Shown here: positions 29,501 to 38,155 of the stretch, in pieces | How the letters are laid out: each line of letters starts with the position of its first letter | Position numbering within the stretch: position 1 is the stretch's first letter | Assembly (NCBI RefSeq): GCF_042683045.1 | Contig: NZ_JBHUIT010000002.1 | Location: 1-64,000, forward strand | Length of the DNA stretch: 64,000 nucleotides | Origin: Luteolibacter algae | GTDB lineage: Bacteria; Verrucomicrobiota; Verrucomicrobiia; Verrucomicrobiales; Akkermansiaceae | Reading direction: 5' to 3' | Position numbers and translations under genes: made by a program | The notes under the pieces: generated by a model | The model's input: the letters and a program-made list of their open reading frames with translations, nothing else | Database searches by the model: none | Told to the model about the DNA's origin: nothing

Positions 29501-32119
29501 TTACTCCATGCTTTTTTCCAAAATCAGCAACGCGGCATTTTCCGCCCCCGGCATCTGAAGCACGTCTTCAGCCATGACAAGTGTGCGCAGGCAATGTTTG
29601 TAATCGAAACGCTTCGGATTGCCGCTGCGGGAAAGCTCGGAAGCAGTCCTGGAAGTCGGGCTGATATAGATCATACCAGTTGGCGAGACGTCGGCGAGAA
29701 AACGTGACACACCAATCCACATCGCCTGGCTGAGTTGTGTTCTGAGATTTTCATTCCTACTCGTCGCCAGATATCGGGAAGCAAACGCCATCCCCACCAT
29801 TTGGTAGCTGGGATCGAATTCGTTTCTTTCCACGAAACAACCGTCCGCCTGCTGAGCTGCGAGGCCCGCCACAATGTATTCGTCCGCCAATGCCTCCAGC
29901 GTGAGATCCCGGCTGAACCATGCGGTCTGCTGTAACGCCGCCGCACGGAGAAAATACCGGTGTCCAAAGGGCAAAAGGTTCGAGCTACTTCCCGCATCAT
30001 CAGCGATCACGAACCAATGTGCGCACAACTGGCATTTCCTCCGCCATTCTCGGATCGTATTGCGATACATCTGCGGCTGATGTCTACGGAGAGCCAGGCC
30101 CGCCCTGCTTGCAGCTTCCAGAAAAAGCGACGCGCTGTGCACTGCGTCCCCGGTGCCGGGAAACGAACCGTCACTAGCTTGGCGCGCGAATCCCCATTCA
30201 ATCATTTTTATCCCTTCTGCGATCAATTCCTCATCATCCAGAATGATTCCCGTCTCTATCACATCCGCTCCGTATCTTTGCTGCTCTATAAAAAATTGGT
30301 CTTCAATTCCCGCTTCCCAATCTTTGTTCACCGAAAGGGCGCCATTTTCTGAAACCGGCAGCGACTCCCCATATTCGTTACGCAGAAACTGTCCATCGGG
30401 ACGGCTCAATGTGGTGAACAATACGTTCCACCGGCTCGTCCCCCTGGCCGCATCCAAAACCTTTTCGACATCAAAGGATGATGAATCCGGCACCAATCCA
30501 TTGCCGGGGAAAAGACCCATCGTTCTACCTAGCGCACTCCCGTAAAACGCTCCGTAACGCTCGCCCATTTTCAATGACGGTGTGAACCTCAGCTGGACAT
30601 CGTCGAAGCTGGAATCACTCAGCTCGCCAGCCTCGACCGCGCTCCCACCCCGTGCACGATCCTCGATCAGTAATACGGTCTTTCCAGTATTTCCAAACAG
30701 CAAGAACTGATCTTTCGCGCCGGGATTCGCATCAGCAGCGGAAAAGAGCGGCTGCCTCTTTGTATTATCACCACTTCCCTTGGGGGTGTATCTCCAGGCA
30801 TTTGAAAGAAAGACGTCCTTTATATTATTCGGAATGACAAAGAAGACGACCCGCTTCCCGAGTAGCTCGAAATCCGCAGGACGGAAATTCACAAAACCAC
30901 CCGGATCCAGGGTCCTGTCATCCATAAGAATATGTCCGTATTTCACCGCACATTCGCGGAATAGCAGGCTGGAAGCACCGAGATCGGAAACGGTATCCAG
31001 CTCCACCACGCCCAGACTAAATTTCATCGGCGACCGATCGTCCAGGAAATCGATGCGGTAGGAAATGTCCTCCGAAGGCATTTGGAAGACTCCTCCCGTT
31101 ATCTCATATTCGGGCAGATCCATCATCTCAGCAATCAATCTGGCTTTCACACCGCGGGAGCCCAGATCGCTCATTAGACCGGCTTGACCGGCAATGACAT
31201 CATCATGCTGGGTCACCTCCTTGGCATGCGGAATGATGTCGATCTGAATAACCACATCATCAAAGCTCCCATCTCCTGCTGGCTCATCTTCAAATGCCAG
31301 GACGATGGACTTCTCGTCAGATTGGGAAAATCTGGAGGCAACCAATACCTTCCCCAGAGGATTTCTAGCAGCATCCTGACAGATTACATTTTCCCCGTTG
31401 CTCGAAGAAATGAGAAAGCGTAGATCCGTCCCGGCTTTCAACAAGCCCAGGCTCATCCGGGATCCCTGCTCAAGGGGACCGTCCGCGCCTGTAGCGACAT
31501 GACTCCAGATTACCTGACCACCAGGCGGCAATTCCGATAACGCATTGTCATACCACGCCAGAGAGCTGTTCTTTCCCGCACCATCAAATAATAGGGTGAC
31601 AATCACTTCGCTATCCTCAGTGAGATGAAATGCGTTTTCATCAAAACCTTTGACTGCGGGATCAAACACACCTGTAAAATACTGGTTCCGCACGGAATTC
31701 CATTTATCCCGAGCCGCCTGATATGCCTCGTCGGACACTTCGAGAAATCCCAGATCCGTAATTCCATTGGAATCGACCTTCACAAATAATTTTTTACTGG
31801 ATCCAAGCTCTCCATCGGAAACATTCAGCCGCAAGGTATAGTCACCTGGCTCGGTAAAAGTAAAAAAACTATCCGCCGCCGCCGGAGCGGAGATGAAGCA
31901 CCCGGAGGCCGGGCCACCCACCAGCTCCCAGGCAACCAACGAACCGCCCGCGGCGGGGAGACCATCATCATCAATGGAAGGGGAAACCCAGAGCCTGGCA
32001 TTTCCCGAAATATCCATATCCGCCGGATGAATAAATATGTGCGGCGCTTCGTTCCCACGTGCCAATCCTATTAAGGCTGCCACAAGAAAGCATGGAATCG
32101 ATATATATTTGGCACTCAT
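29501..32119 (-). CDS. Secreted DUF4114 protein with helical C-terminal half
   Basis: 872 residues. Signal peptide MSAKYISIPCFLVAALIGLARG, then an Ig-like domain (ARLWVSPSIDDDGLP...GDYTLRLNVSDGELGS, about 30-115). Two DUF4114-type regions follow (about 165-295 and 370-530), with SEVIVTLLFDGAG, FEDEPAGDGSFDDVVIQI, GDNTKRQPLFS and FDDVQLRFTPSL. The last ~320 residues are helical with aromatic-rich turns (EWGFARQASDGSFPGTGDAVHSASLFLEAA, GLAAQQADGCF), resembling a toroid of alpha/alpha hairpins as in glycan-acting enzymes, but no catalytic pair was identified. It shares the DUF4114 module with the next gene upstream. Confidence 0.75.
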   Translation of the reverse strand: MSAKYISIPCFLVAALIGLARGNEAPHIFIHPADMDISGNARLWVSPSIDDDGLPAAGGSLVAWELVGGPASGCFISAPAAADSFFTFTEPGDYTLRLNVSDGELGSSKKLFVKVDSNGITDLGFLEVSDEAYQAARDKWNSVRNQYFTGVFDPAVKGFDENAFHLTEDSEVIVTLLFDGAGKNSSLAWYDNALSELPPGGQVIWSHVATGADGPLEQGSRMSLGLLKAGTDLRFLISSSNGENVICQDAARNPLGKVLVASRFSQSDEKSIVLAFEDEPAGDGSFDDVVIQIDIIPHAKEVTQHDDVIAGQAGLMSDLGSRGVKARLIAEMMDLPEYEITGGVFQMPSEDISYRIDFLDDRSPMKFSLGVVELDTVSDLGASSLLFRECAVKYGHILMDDRTLDPGGFVNFRPADFELLGKRVVFFVIPNNIKDVFLSNAWRYTPKGSGDNTKRQPLFSAADANPGAKDQFLLFGNTGKTVLLIEDRARGGSAVEAGELSDSSFDDVQLRFTPSLKMGERYGAFYGSALGRTMGLFPGNGLVPDSSSFDVEKVLDAARGTSRWNVLFTTLSRPDGQFLRNEYGESLPVSENGALSVNKDWEAGIEDQFFIEQQRYGADVIETGIILDDEELIAEGIKMIEWGFARQASDGSFPGTGDAVHSASLFLEAASRAGLALRRHQPQMYRNTIREWRRKCQLCAHWFVIADDAGSSSNLLPFGHRYFLRAAALQQTAWFSRDLTLEALADEYIVAGLAAQQADGCFVERNEFDPSYQMVGMAFASRYLATSRNENLRTQLSQAMWIGVSRFLADVSPTGMIYISPTSRTASELSRSGNPKRFDYKHCLRTLVMAEDVLQMPGAENAALLILEKSME

Positions 32120-32158
32120 TCATCCATTAGCTTTGAAAAACTACATTCTTAAAAGCAT

Positions 32159-32190
32159 ATAACCGGAGAACCCTAACGTCCTCCGGTTAT
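32159..32190 (-). terminator. Terminator between the giant gene and the DUF4114 gene
   Basis: Ten-bp stem ATAACCGGAG (32159-32168)/CTCCGGTTAT (32181-32190), with a moderately T-rich tail on the minus strand. It may separate or attenuate the two transcripts. Confidence 0.6.
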
Positions 32191-32208
32191 ATCGTTCCTT
32201 ACATCCAA

Positions 32209-35200
32209 TTAAAAATCGCCTTTTTGGCCTTTCAGGTATCCATCAATCCCATCCCAATCGAGCGTTGGATCCGGAGTTCCCTGATAATATCCGCCACCTC
32301 CGAAGCTCATCGGAGCAAGGGCAGGTGTAATACGCAGCCACGTGTCGGAGAAATTCGAATCACTCGCCTCGCCGGCCTCACGGCTGGAAACTCTGCTGTG
32401 GTCTTCGATGGCGATGATCGTGCTATCGACATCAGTGAAGCTCATGAATTGATCCAAGGAACCAGGATTGGCATTGATCATGGAGAACAACGGCTGGCGT
32501 TTGGTATTATCCCCCGCTCCCCTTGGAGTGTAACGGAATGGATTCGTCACAAACCGATCCAGCTTATTGTGCGGCAGAAGCATCAGAACAACCTGCTTTC
32601 CAGCTAGACCAAGAGCGGATGGATCAAAGGTCACCCGATCACCTACATCTGCATTGCGGTTATCGAGCACCGTTACTGCATTGGCAGCAGCGATTTCACG
32701 GAATTCCAGCAAGCCTGGGACAACCGTTTGGATCTTCCCGTAATCAACCAGCGACAATGTGAAATCCAACGGACTCTCATCACGCAGCAGCTCAATACTG
32801 ACCGGTCCTGAAGCAGGAAGCTGGAAAAGATCCGCAGTGATCTCATTGGCAGGATCATTGAGCCCGAGAGAATCGAGAACCGATGAAACCGCATTTGAGT
32901 TCAAGCCATCCCGGCCAAACTGAAGTGTAGCAGGTGCAGTTGGGACGATCTCGATCATCACAATAACATCATTGAAGTCATTATCACGTCCTGCTGCCAA
33001 CTGATCCTCGAAGGCAAGCACGAGCTTATCTCCGGAAACCTCGATCCGTGAGGCCACCATTTCCAAGCCACCGATATTCATGTAGGAGTCCTGATAGATT
33101 TTCTGCTCTCCCGCATTTCCGCCATCCATCACCAGACCGAGCCTCAATTCCGTGCCCGCAGGTAGGATGCCCAGGCTGGCAGTCGAGCCGGGGACCAGCG
33201 GTGCGGCTGGGCCGGTTCCAAACTTTTTCCAGAATACATCCCAGCTGCCTGCAGGATCCGCAGCATCATACCACGCGACAGAGTTCACATGTTTTGCCCC
33301 ATCATAGATGACGGTTACGAAGACTTCGGAGTCCTCCTCCAGATAAAAACGCTCTTCATCAAAGCCACGCTTCTCATCCTCCAGAGGAATGCCCTGGGTA
33401 TTGCAATTGAGCTTGGTCTTCACCTCATTCCATACATCGCGGGCATAGCTGTAGTAGGTTGGGTCTACGCCGTAGCTGAGAAGCTGGGCATCCGTCAGTT
33501 GGAACTCGATGTAATTGTCCTCCAGATTGCAGAGTGGACATGGGTCAAGATCTGTCGGGATCCCGTCGTTATCGTCGTCCTCGTCCAGGAAGTTCGGAGA
33601 TCCATCGCCATCAGAATCCAGGACAAGTCCGGTGCGGGCATTTTCATCGCGGTCGCTGACACCATCGTTATCTGAGTCTGTGTCCAGTGCGTTGGGAATA
33701 CCATCACCATCGAAGTCTCCGCGCCCTTCGTCACCATTCAGAATACCATCGCCATCTTCATCACGACCGTCGAAGCCGTCGAGATAATCGATAATGCCGT
33801 CACCATCGGTATCGCCATCGCCTTCTTCTCCATCGGATAAGCCATCGTTATCGGAATCCGCATCAAGGGTATTGGGGAGGCCATCCCCATCAGCATCACC
33901 CGGAGCCTCGTCCACATCCAAGCGGCCGTCTCCATCCGAATCCGTATCCAGGTGATTCGGGGTTCCATCTCCATCCACATCAAAGGCATCCGGAATACCG
34001 TCTCCACTACTATCGGTGTAGTCGGTGAGCGTTCCATCGCCATTGTCTCCATTATCGATTGTGTCTGTCCAGTTACGGATACCATCTCCGTCCTCGTCAC
34101 CATTCGGATTATAGGTTCCTCCTTCGAAGTCATCCTGTGTGCCATCGTTATCATCATCGATATCGTATTCATCGGAGATACCATCGCCGTCTGTATCAAC
34201 GACTAGAATTTCGTTGGAATTGATCGTCCCGTCATTGATATTTGTTTTCGGCGCACTGGCAACCCAAGTTACACTTCCGTTCACAAGGTTTACGCGATAC
34301 GCACCAGTGCCGCGGTTATCAAAGCCGTAGACCGCCCCGTTGAAATCGCAGATCAAGGCACCGAAAGTTTTTCCATTATTTCCGAGAACGATGGTATTTC
34401 CGTTCGTCCGGTCAACCTCGAAAAAGCCACCATTGCTCGTGCTGCCATACATTTTCCCATTCACCGGATTGAACGTCAGGTCAATCTCTGTGGAGTTCGG
34501 GTTCGGGCTATGGGCAAAATTTTTCTCAACGCTCATTGTTTTCACGTTGATGCCGAAAAGACGACCACCGCCGGAAACCCAATAGAGCCCGTCATCAGCG
34601 AAAGTTCCCGCCACATATGACCGGGGGAGACCCGCAATTTTTCCCATTCTGATGATACTGCCGTCACTGCCGATACGTAGCAACTCGGGAGAATTCGTCG
34701 TAGTATCAAGCCCGTAGATATAATCGTCCGCCGTGTTGTAGGCGATTGCATTGTAGGTCAATCCGTGATCGGTATTTCCGATCTTGATGAAGACGCCTTT
34801 GTTCACATCCACCAGCGCAAACTGGGTGGGAGAATTATATGACTCAAATGCAAATCCGGAACCCGCAAAGGCAGGCTGGTAGTCCCGATAGTCGGGAATT
34901 CCATCCGCATCGGTATCATTAAAGCCTTCCACAGCGTCCAGAGCACCATCGCCATCGGAATCGAGGTCGAGATAATCCTTTGTGCCGTCGTTGTCGGTAT
35001 CCAGAGTAAGTGTTTCCTCGGAATTCCATAGTCCATCCTTATCGCTGTCTTCACCTGGAGCGTCCGGCGTTCCATCGTTATCGGAATCCGTATCTTCAAA
35101 ATCCGGGATACCGTCTCCATCGAAATCCCCCGAACCTTCGCGGAAATCCTCTACTGAGTCGTTGTCGGAATCCGTATCAATGTATCCGGGCTGCCCGTCC

Positions 35201-36993
35201 GCATCGATATCGCTGCTCCCATCAATGGAATCGGGAATGGTGTCTCCGTCGGAATCCAGATCCAAAAAGTTCGGCAATCCGTCGCCATCCACATCAAGTT
35301 TTCCTTCAAATGCGTCGAGCAAGCCATCGCCATCAGAATCCAGATCGATAAAATTCGCCGCACCATCACCATCGCTGTCGGTGGTGAAAGGCACGAAGGA
35401 AATATCATCCAGACCGAAAGCCGATGCCTGGAGTGTCGTCTTTGCGCTTACAATTTCCAGTTTCACCGAAGTAGCGCCCTCATTGTAGTATGCCGCATAA
35501 GTGCGCTCCCATTCGCCTGGGTCACCTCCAATTACGGGAACTCCCAGAGAAACTCCGTTGACCCTCAGATCAAGCGCTGGCCCTAAATTGGGGATCGCCG
35601 TGGCCACCGCCGCAGAGAACGCATAAGTCATCCCCGGCTCTACGGGAACTTGTTGACTCCAGACTACTTCGCCTACCGTAGGTCCGGTCAGCACTGCCAT
35701 CATATTTCCGCCGCCGCTGGCGTCTCCGAAGGAAAGGAAATTCACCGTTGCCCCATTCGCATCCTCGGTGATCTCATACGCCCCATTAGGCTGTGGGACA
35801 CCTTGATCTATCTGGCCGAGCGTTTTCTTATACGAGGTGGAGAACCCGGTATTTCCCAAAGTAAAATCTCCGTTGGCAACGAGTTCGATACCTCCCTTTG
35901 CGGCAAAGGATTCTTCAGCATTCGGGATTCCATCACCATCGACATCGCCGTCGGCACCATCCGGGATCCCGTCCTCATCAGAGTCCGCGTCCAGGTAATT
36001 TGCCAGACCGTCGCCGTCATTATCAGCGCTACCTTCCACGGAATCTTTAAGCCCGTCATTGTCGGCATCTGTATCAAGATAGTTTGCGATACGATCATTA
36101 TCCGGATCTGCAATACCCTCTTCGGCATCCGTCCTTCCATCGCCATCAGAGTCCGTGTCCCGGAAATTTGCGATTCCGTCACCGTCGACGTCCGCAGTTC
36201 CTTCAATCGCATCCGGAATGCCATCGTTATCTGAGTCCCTATCCCGGTAATCGGCAAGTCCATCGTTATCTGAGTCCGCATCTTGTTCGATCAAGTCGCT
36301 GATTCCATCGGCATCGGAATCTTTATCCAGATAGTCTTTGATTCCATCACCATCGGTATCTGGATTCACATCCACATAGCTTCCCGCATTGATGAGAAAA
36401 GACTCAGGGCCGGATACACCGCTCCAGAATTCGCTGCGGATTTCAATGTGCCTGAGGTCTTTCATCACTGCCTCGAACTTTTCCTGGGTCGCCTCGAAGG
36501 CGGAAGCAGTCAGCGGCACCGAATACTGGCAAACTTCTCCGAAGGCAGCCGCCGGCGGCTGACTCTCGAAAAAGCCATGCTTCAAGTCCATGTTGATTTC
36601 GACTCCGGAGTTCGAAACAAACGCCACATCCCGCGTGGTCGTCGTAGCCCACTTCCCGTTCAGATTCTTTACCAGAATACCGAACTTCAGATGTGATCCG
36701 ATCGAAGCAGACTGATCACCTGTCCATTCGGTAATACGGAAATAGCCGTAGCCGGACTCGGTATCATTGAACTCGAGCGCGGCCAGCCCATGGGCGGTTG
36801 TCTCCGCGACGGATCCTTTCCAGCCGGCATAAGCACCTGAACCAAAAGCTCCGGAAGCAACCACAAGATCGGAAGAAACACTGCTGAAGTTATCGAACTC
36901 CACAGTATCCACGATGGTATCCGCGTCAGCGTCAGCAGCCATAATATTCTGCTGGAGCGCCAAAGCGCAGATAATTCTAAAACATGTTTTCAT
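32209..36993 (-). CDS. Giant secreted protein with thrombospondin type 3 repeats and DUF4114 module
   Basis: 1594 residues from the ATG at 36993, chosen because it gives a signal sequence MKTCFRIICALALQQNIMA; the frame is open a further 108 bp upstream. An N-terminal jelly-roll-like part (about 20-205) is followed by a first block of aspartate-rich repeats DxDxDGIxDxxxxDxD (about 210-362), a carbohydrate-binding-like beta domain (about 365-535), a second repeat block (about 537-705), a DUF6923-like beta-propeller segment (about 710-880), a third repeat block and a C-terminal module with two DUF4114-type regions like those of the neighbour. Such repeats bind many calcium ions and stiffen the chain. 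It is probably a surface or matrix protein; no PEP-CTERM or other anchor was seen at the end. Confidence 0.85.
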   Translation of the reverse strand: MKTCFRIICALALQQNIMAADADADTIVDTVEFDNFSSVSSDLVVASGAFGSGAYAGWKGSVAETTAHGLAALEFNDTESGYGYFRITEWTGDQSASIGSHLKFGILVKNLNGKWATTTTRDVAFVSNSGVEINMDLKHGFFESQPPAAAFGEVCQYSVPLTASAFEATQEKFEAVMKDLRHIEIRSEFWSGVSGPESFLINAGSYVDVNPDTDGDGIKDYLDKDSDADGISDLIEQDADSDNDGLADYRDRDSDNDGIPDAIEGTADVDGDGIANFRDTDSDGDGRTDAEEGIADPDNDRIANYLDTDADNDGLKDSVEGSADNDGDGLANYLDADSDEDGIPDGADGDVDGDGIPNAEESFAAKGGIELVANGDFTLGNTGFSTSYKKTLGQIDQGVPQPNGAYEITEDANGATVNFLSFGDASGGGNMMAVLTGPTVGEVVWSQQVPVEPGMTYAFSAAVATAIPNLGPALDLRVNGVSLGVPVIGGDPGEWERTYAAYYNEGATSVKLEIVSAKTTLQASAFGLDDISFVPFTTDSDGDGAANFIDLDSDGDGLLDAFEGKLDVDGDGLPNFLDLDSDGDTIPDSIDGSSDIDADGQPGYIDTDSDNDSVEDFREGSGDFDGDGIPDFEDTDSDNDGTPDAPGEDSDKDGLWNSEETLTLDTDNDGTKDYLDLDSDGDGALDAVEGFNDTDADGIPDYRDYQPAFAGSGFAFESYNSPTQFALVDVNKGVFIKIGNTDHGLTYNAIAYNTADDYIYGLDTTTNSPELLRIGSDGSIIRMGKIAGLPRSYVAGTFADDGLYWVSGGGRLFGINVKTMSVEKNFAHSPNPNSTEIDLTFNPVNGKMYGSTSNGGFFEVDRTNGNTIVLGNNGKTFGALICDFNGAVYGFDNRGTGAYRVNLVNGSVTWVASAPKTNINDGTINSNEILVVDTDGDGISDEYDIDDDNDGTQDDFEGGTYNPNGDEDGDGIRNWTDTIDNGDNGDGTLTDYTDSSGDGIPDAFDVDGDGTPNHLDTDSDGDGRLDVDEAPGDADGDGLPNTLDADSDNDGLSDGEEGDGDTDGDGIIDYLDGFDGRDEDGDGILNGDEGRGDFDGDGIPNALDTDSDNDGVSDRDENARTGLVLDSDGDGSPNFLDEDDDNDGIPTDLDPCPLCNLEDNYIEFQLTDAQLLSYGVDPTYYSYARDVWNEVKTKLNCNTQGIPLEDEKRGFDEERFYLEEDSEVFVTVIYDGAKHVNSVAWYDAADPAGSWDVFWKKFGTGPAAPLVPGSTASLGILPAGTELRLGLVMDGGNAGEQKIYQDSYMNIGGLEMVASRIEVSGDKLVLAFEDQLAAGRDNDFNDVIVMIEIVPTAPATLQFGRDGLNSNAVSSVLDSLGLNDPANEITADLFQLPASGPVSIELLRDESPLDFTLSLVDYGKIQTVVPGLLEFREIAAANAVTVLDNRNADVGDRVTFDPSALGLAGKQVVLMLLPHNKLDRFVTNPFRYTPRGAGDNTKRQPLFSMINANPGSLDQFMSFTDVDSTIIAIEDHSRVSSREAGEASDSNFSDTWLRITPALAPMSFGGGGYYQGTPDPTLDWDGIDGYLKGQKGDF

Positions 36994-37031
36994 AGTAAAT
37001 TCTGAAGATTTATAATTCCCGAAACTCCGGA

Positions 37032-37217
37032 TTAAGCTTTCCACGGTCCTCTGATGATCACGCCTGCGACAGGGGGAATCCCCTGCGCGGAGCCCGTCCA
37101 AGGACCGGCGACAACATTATTTTCCCCACGGCTTCCACTAGGCCTTGCCGCGTGGCTACTTCCGGATTCTTCCGCTCTGTTGAGCTGAGTGAGGCTGTAG
37201 AAGGAGATAATGTTCAT
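37032..37217 (-). CDS. Short ORF just upstream of the giant gene (doubtful)
   Basis: 61 residues, ATG at 37217, ending 38 bp before the giant gene on the same strand. Rich in Gly, Ser, Pro and Ala at the end (VVAGPWTGSAQGIPPVAG). No family, no strong ribosome binding site. It could be a leader peptide or chance. Apart from this, the 36994-37357 stretch shows nothing else. Confidence 0.25.
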   Translation of the reverse strand: MNIISFYSLTQLNRAEESGSSHAARPSGSRGENNVVAGPWTGSAQGIPPVAGVIIRGPWKA

Positions 37218-37357
37218 GATCTTATTTTTTGGTTGAGGCTTTCAGGAGGCGATTACGTTAACTTTATACCCTCCCACTTGCTTTCGCGGTATAACGCCTT
37301 CACGGCTACGTCATCGCGGAGGGAGCCGGCGCTTTCAAAGGCCGGCAATCAGAACAC

Positions 37358-37389
37358 AAAAAAAAGCCACCGGATTTCTCCGGTGGCTT
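37358..37389 (-). terminator. Terminator of the superoxide dismutase gene
   Basis: Stem AAGCCACCGG (37364-37373)/CCGGTGGCTT (37380-37389), with a T-run on the minus strand from the As before 37364. Confidence 0.85.
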
Positions 37390-37414
37390 TTGGGAAACAG
37401 ATCTGGGAGGCGGA

Positions 37415-38038
37415 TTATGCCTTGAAGTTTTCCGAGACAACATCCCAGTTAACCACGTTCCAGAATGCATCGATGTAAGCAGGGCGCTTGTTCTGATAGT
37501 TCAGGTAGTAAGCATGCTCCCAGACGTCGAGGCCAAGGATTGGAGTGCCGCCGCAGCCGCCGAACTCTTCTCCCATGATCGGATTGTCTTGGTTTGCCGT
37601 AGAGCCGACACAGAGCGAGCCATCAGATTTTTTGCACAGCCACGCCCAGCCGGAGCCGAATTGACCCGCACCCGCATCCGCGAATTTTTTCTTAAAATCC
37701 TCGAAAGAGCCAAAGGCTTTGTCGATCGCTTCCGCGAGGTCGCCGGAGGGTGCACTGGCACCGCCCGGAGAAATAACTTTCCAGAAAAGTGAATGGTTCA
37801 CGTATCCACCACCATTGTTGCGCACCGCAGTGCGGATATCCGCCGGCACAGCTGCAAGATCCGAGATAAGTGCCTCCGCGCTTTTGGATTCGAGATCGCT
37901 TTTGCCTTCGATCGCAGCGTTGAGCTTATCTGTGTAAGCCTGGTGATGCTTGTCGTGATGGATTTCCATAGTTTTCGCATCGATGTGTGGCTCGAGCGCG
38001 TCAAAGGAATATCCGAGGTCAGGTAATGTATAAGCCAT
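37415..38038 (-). CDS. sod: Fe/Mn superoxide dismutase
   Basis: 207 residues from the ATG at 38038; the longer frame to 38095 lacks homology. The start MAYTLPDLGYSFDALEPHIDAKTMEIHHDKHH is typical and carries metal ligand H27. The other ligands are the His in NHSLFW (about 80) and the Asp and His of LDVWEHAYYL (about 170). Dismutates superoxide to peroxide and oxygen in the cytoplasm. Fe or Mn preference cannot be settled by eye. The gene is alone, with its own terminator. Confidence 0.95.
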   Translation of the reverse strand: MAYTLPDLGYSFDALEPHIDAKTMEIHHDKHHQAYTDKLNAAIEGKSDLESKSAEALISDLAAVPADIRTAVRNNGGGYVNHSLFWKVISPGGASAPSGDLAEAIDKAFGSFEDFKKKFADAGAGQFGSGWAWLCKKSDGSLCVGSTANQDNPIMGEEFGGCGGTPILGLDVWEHAYYLNYQNKRPAYIDAFWNVVNWDVVSENFKA

Positions 38039-38155
38039 AATATAAAAGTGGTTGTTTGTCTGGTTTGAATTGTCGCGGGGACACAGGGAAAGCATGATCC
38101 CGCCAACAACTTACATCAACGCTAGCTTTTCCCTGGCCGCAAGCAGAAATCTCCC

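Noticed and set aside
33480..36300. Regular short repeats reminiscent of a CRISPR or satellite array
   Set aside because: The period follows codons of Asp-rich thrombospondin type 3 repeats in an open minus-strand gene; units differ in length and there are no identical repeats with unique spacers.
35650..36302. Long plus-strand open frames opposite the giant gene
   Set aside because: They mirror the codon bias of the repeat protein, lack initiation signals and carry repeated low-complexity sequence without any family.
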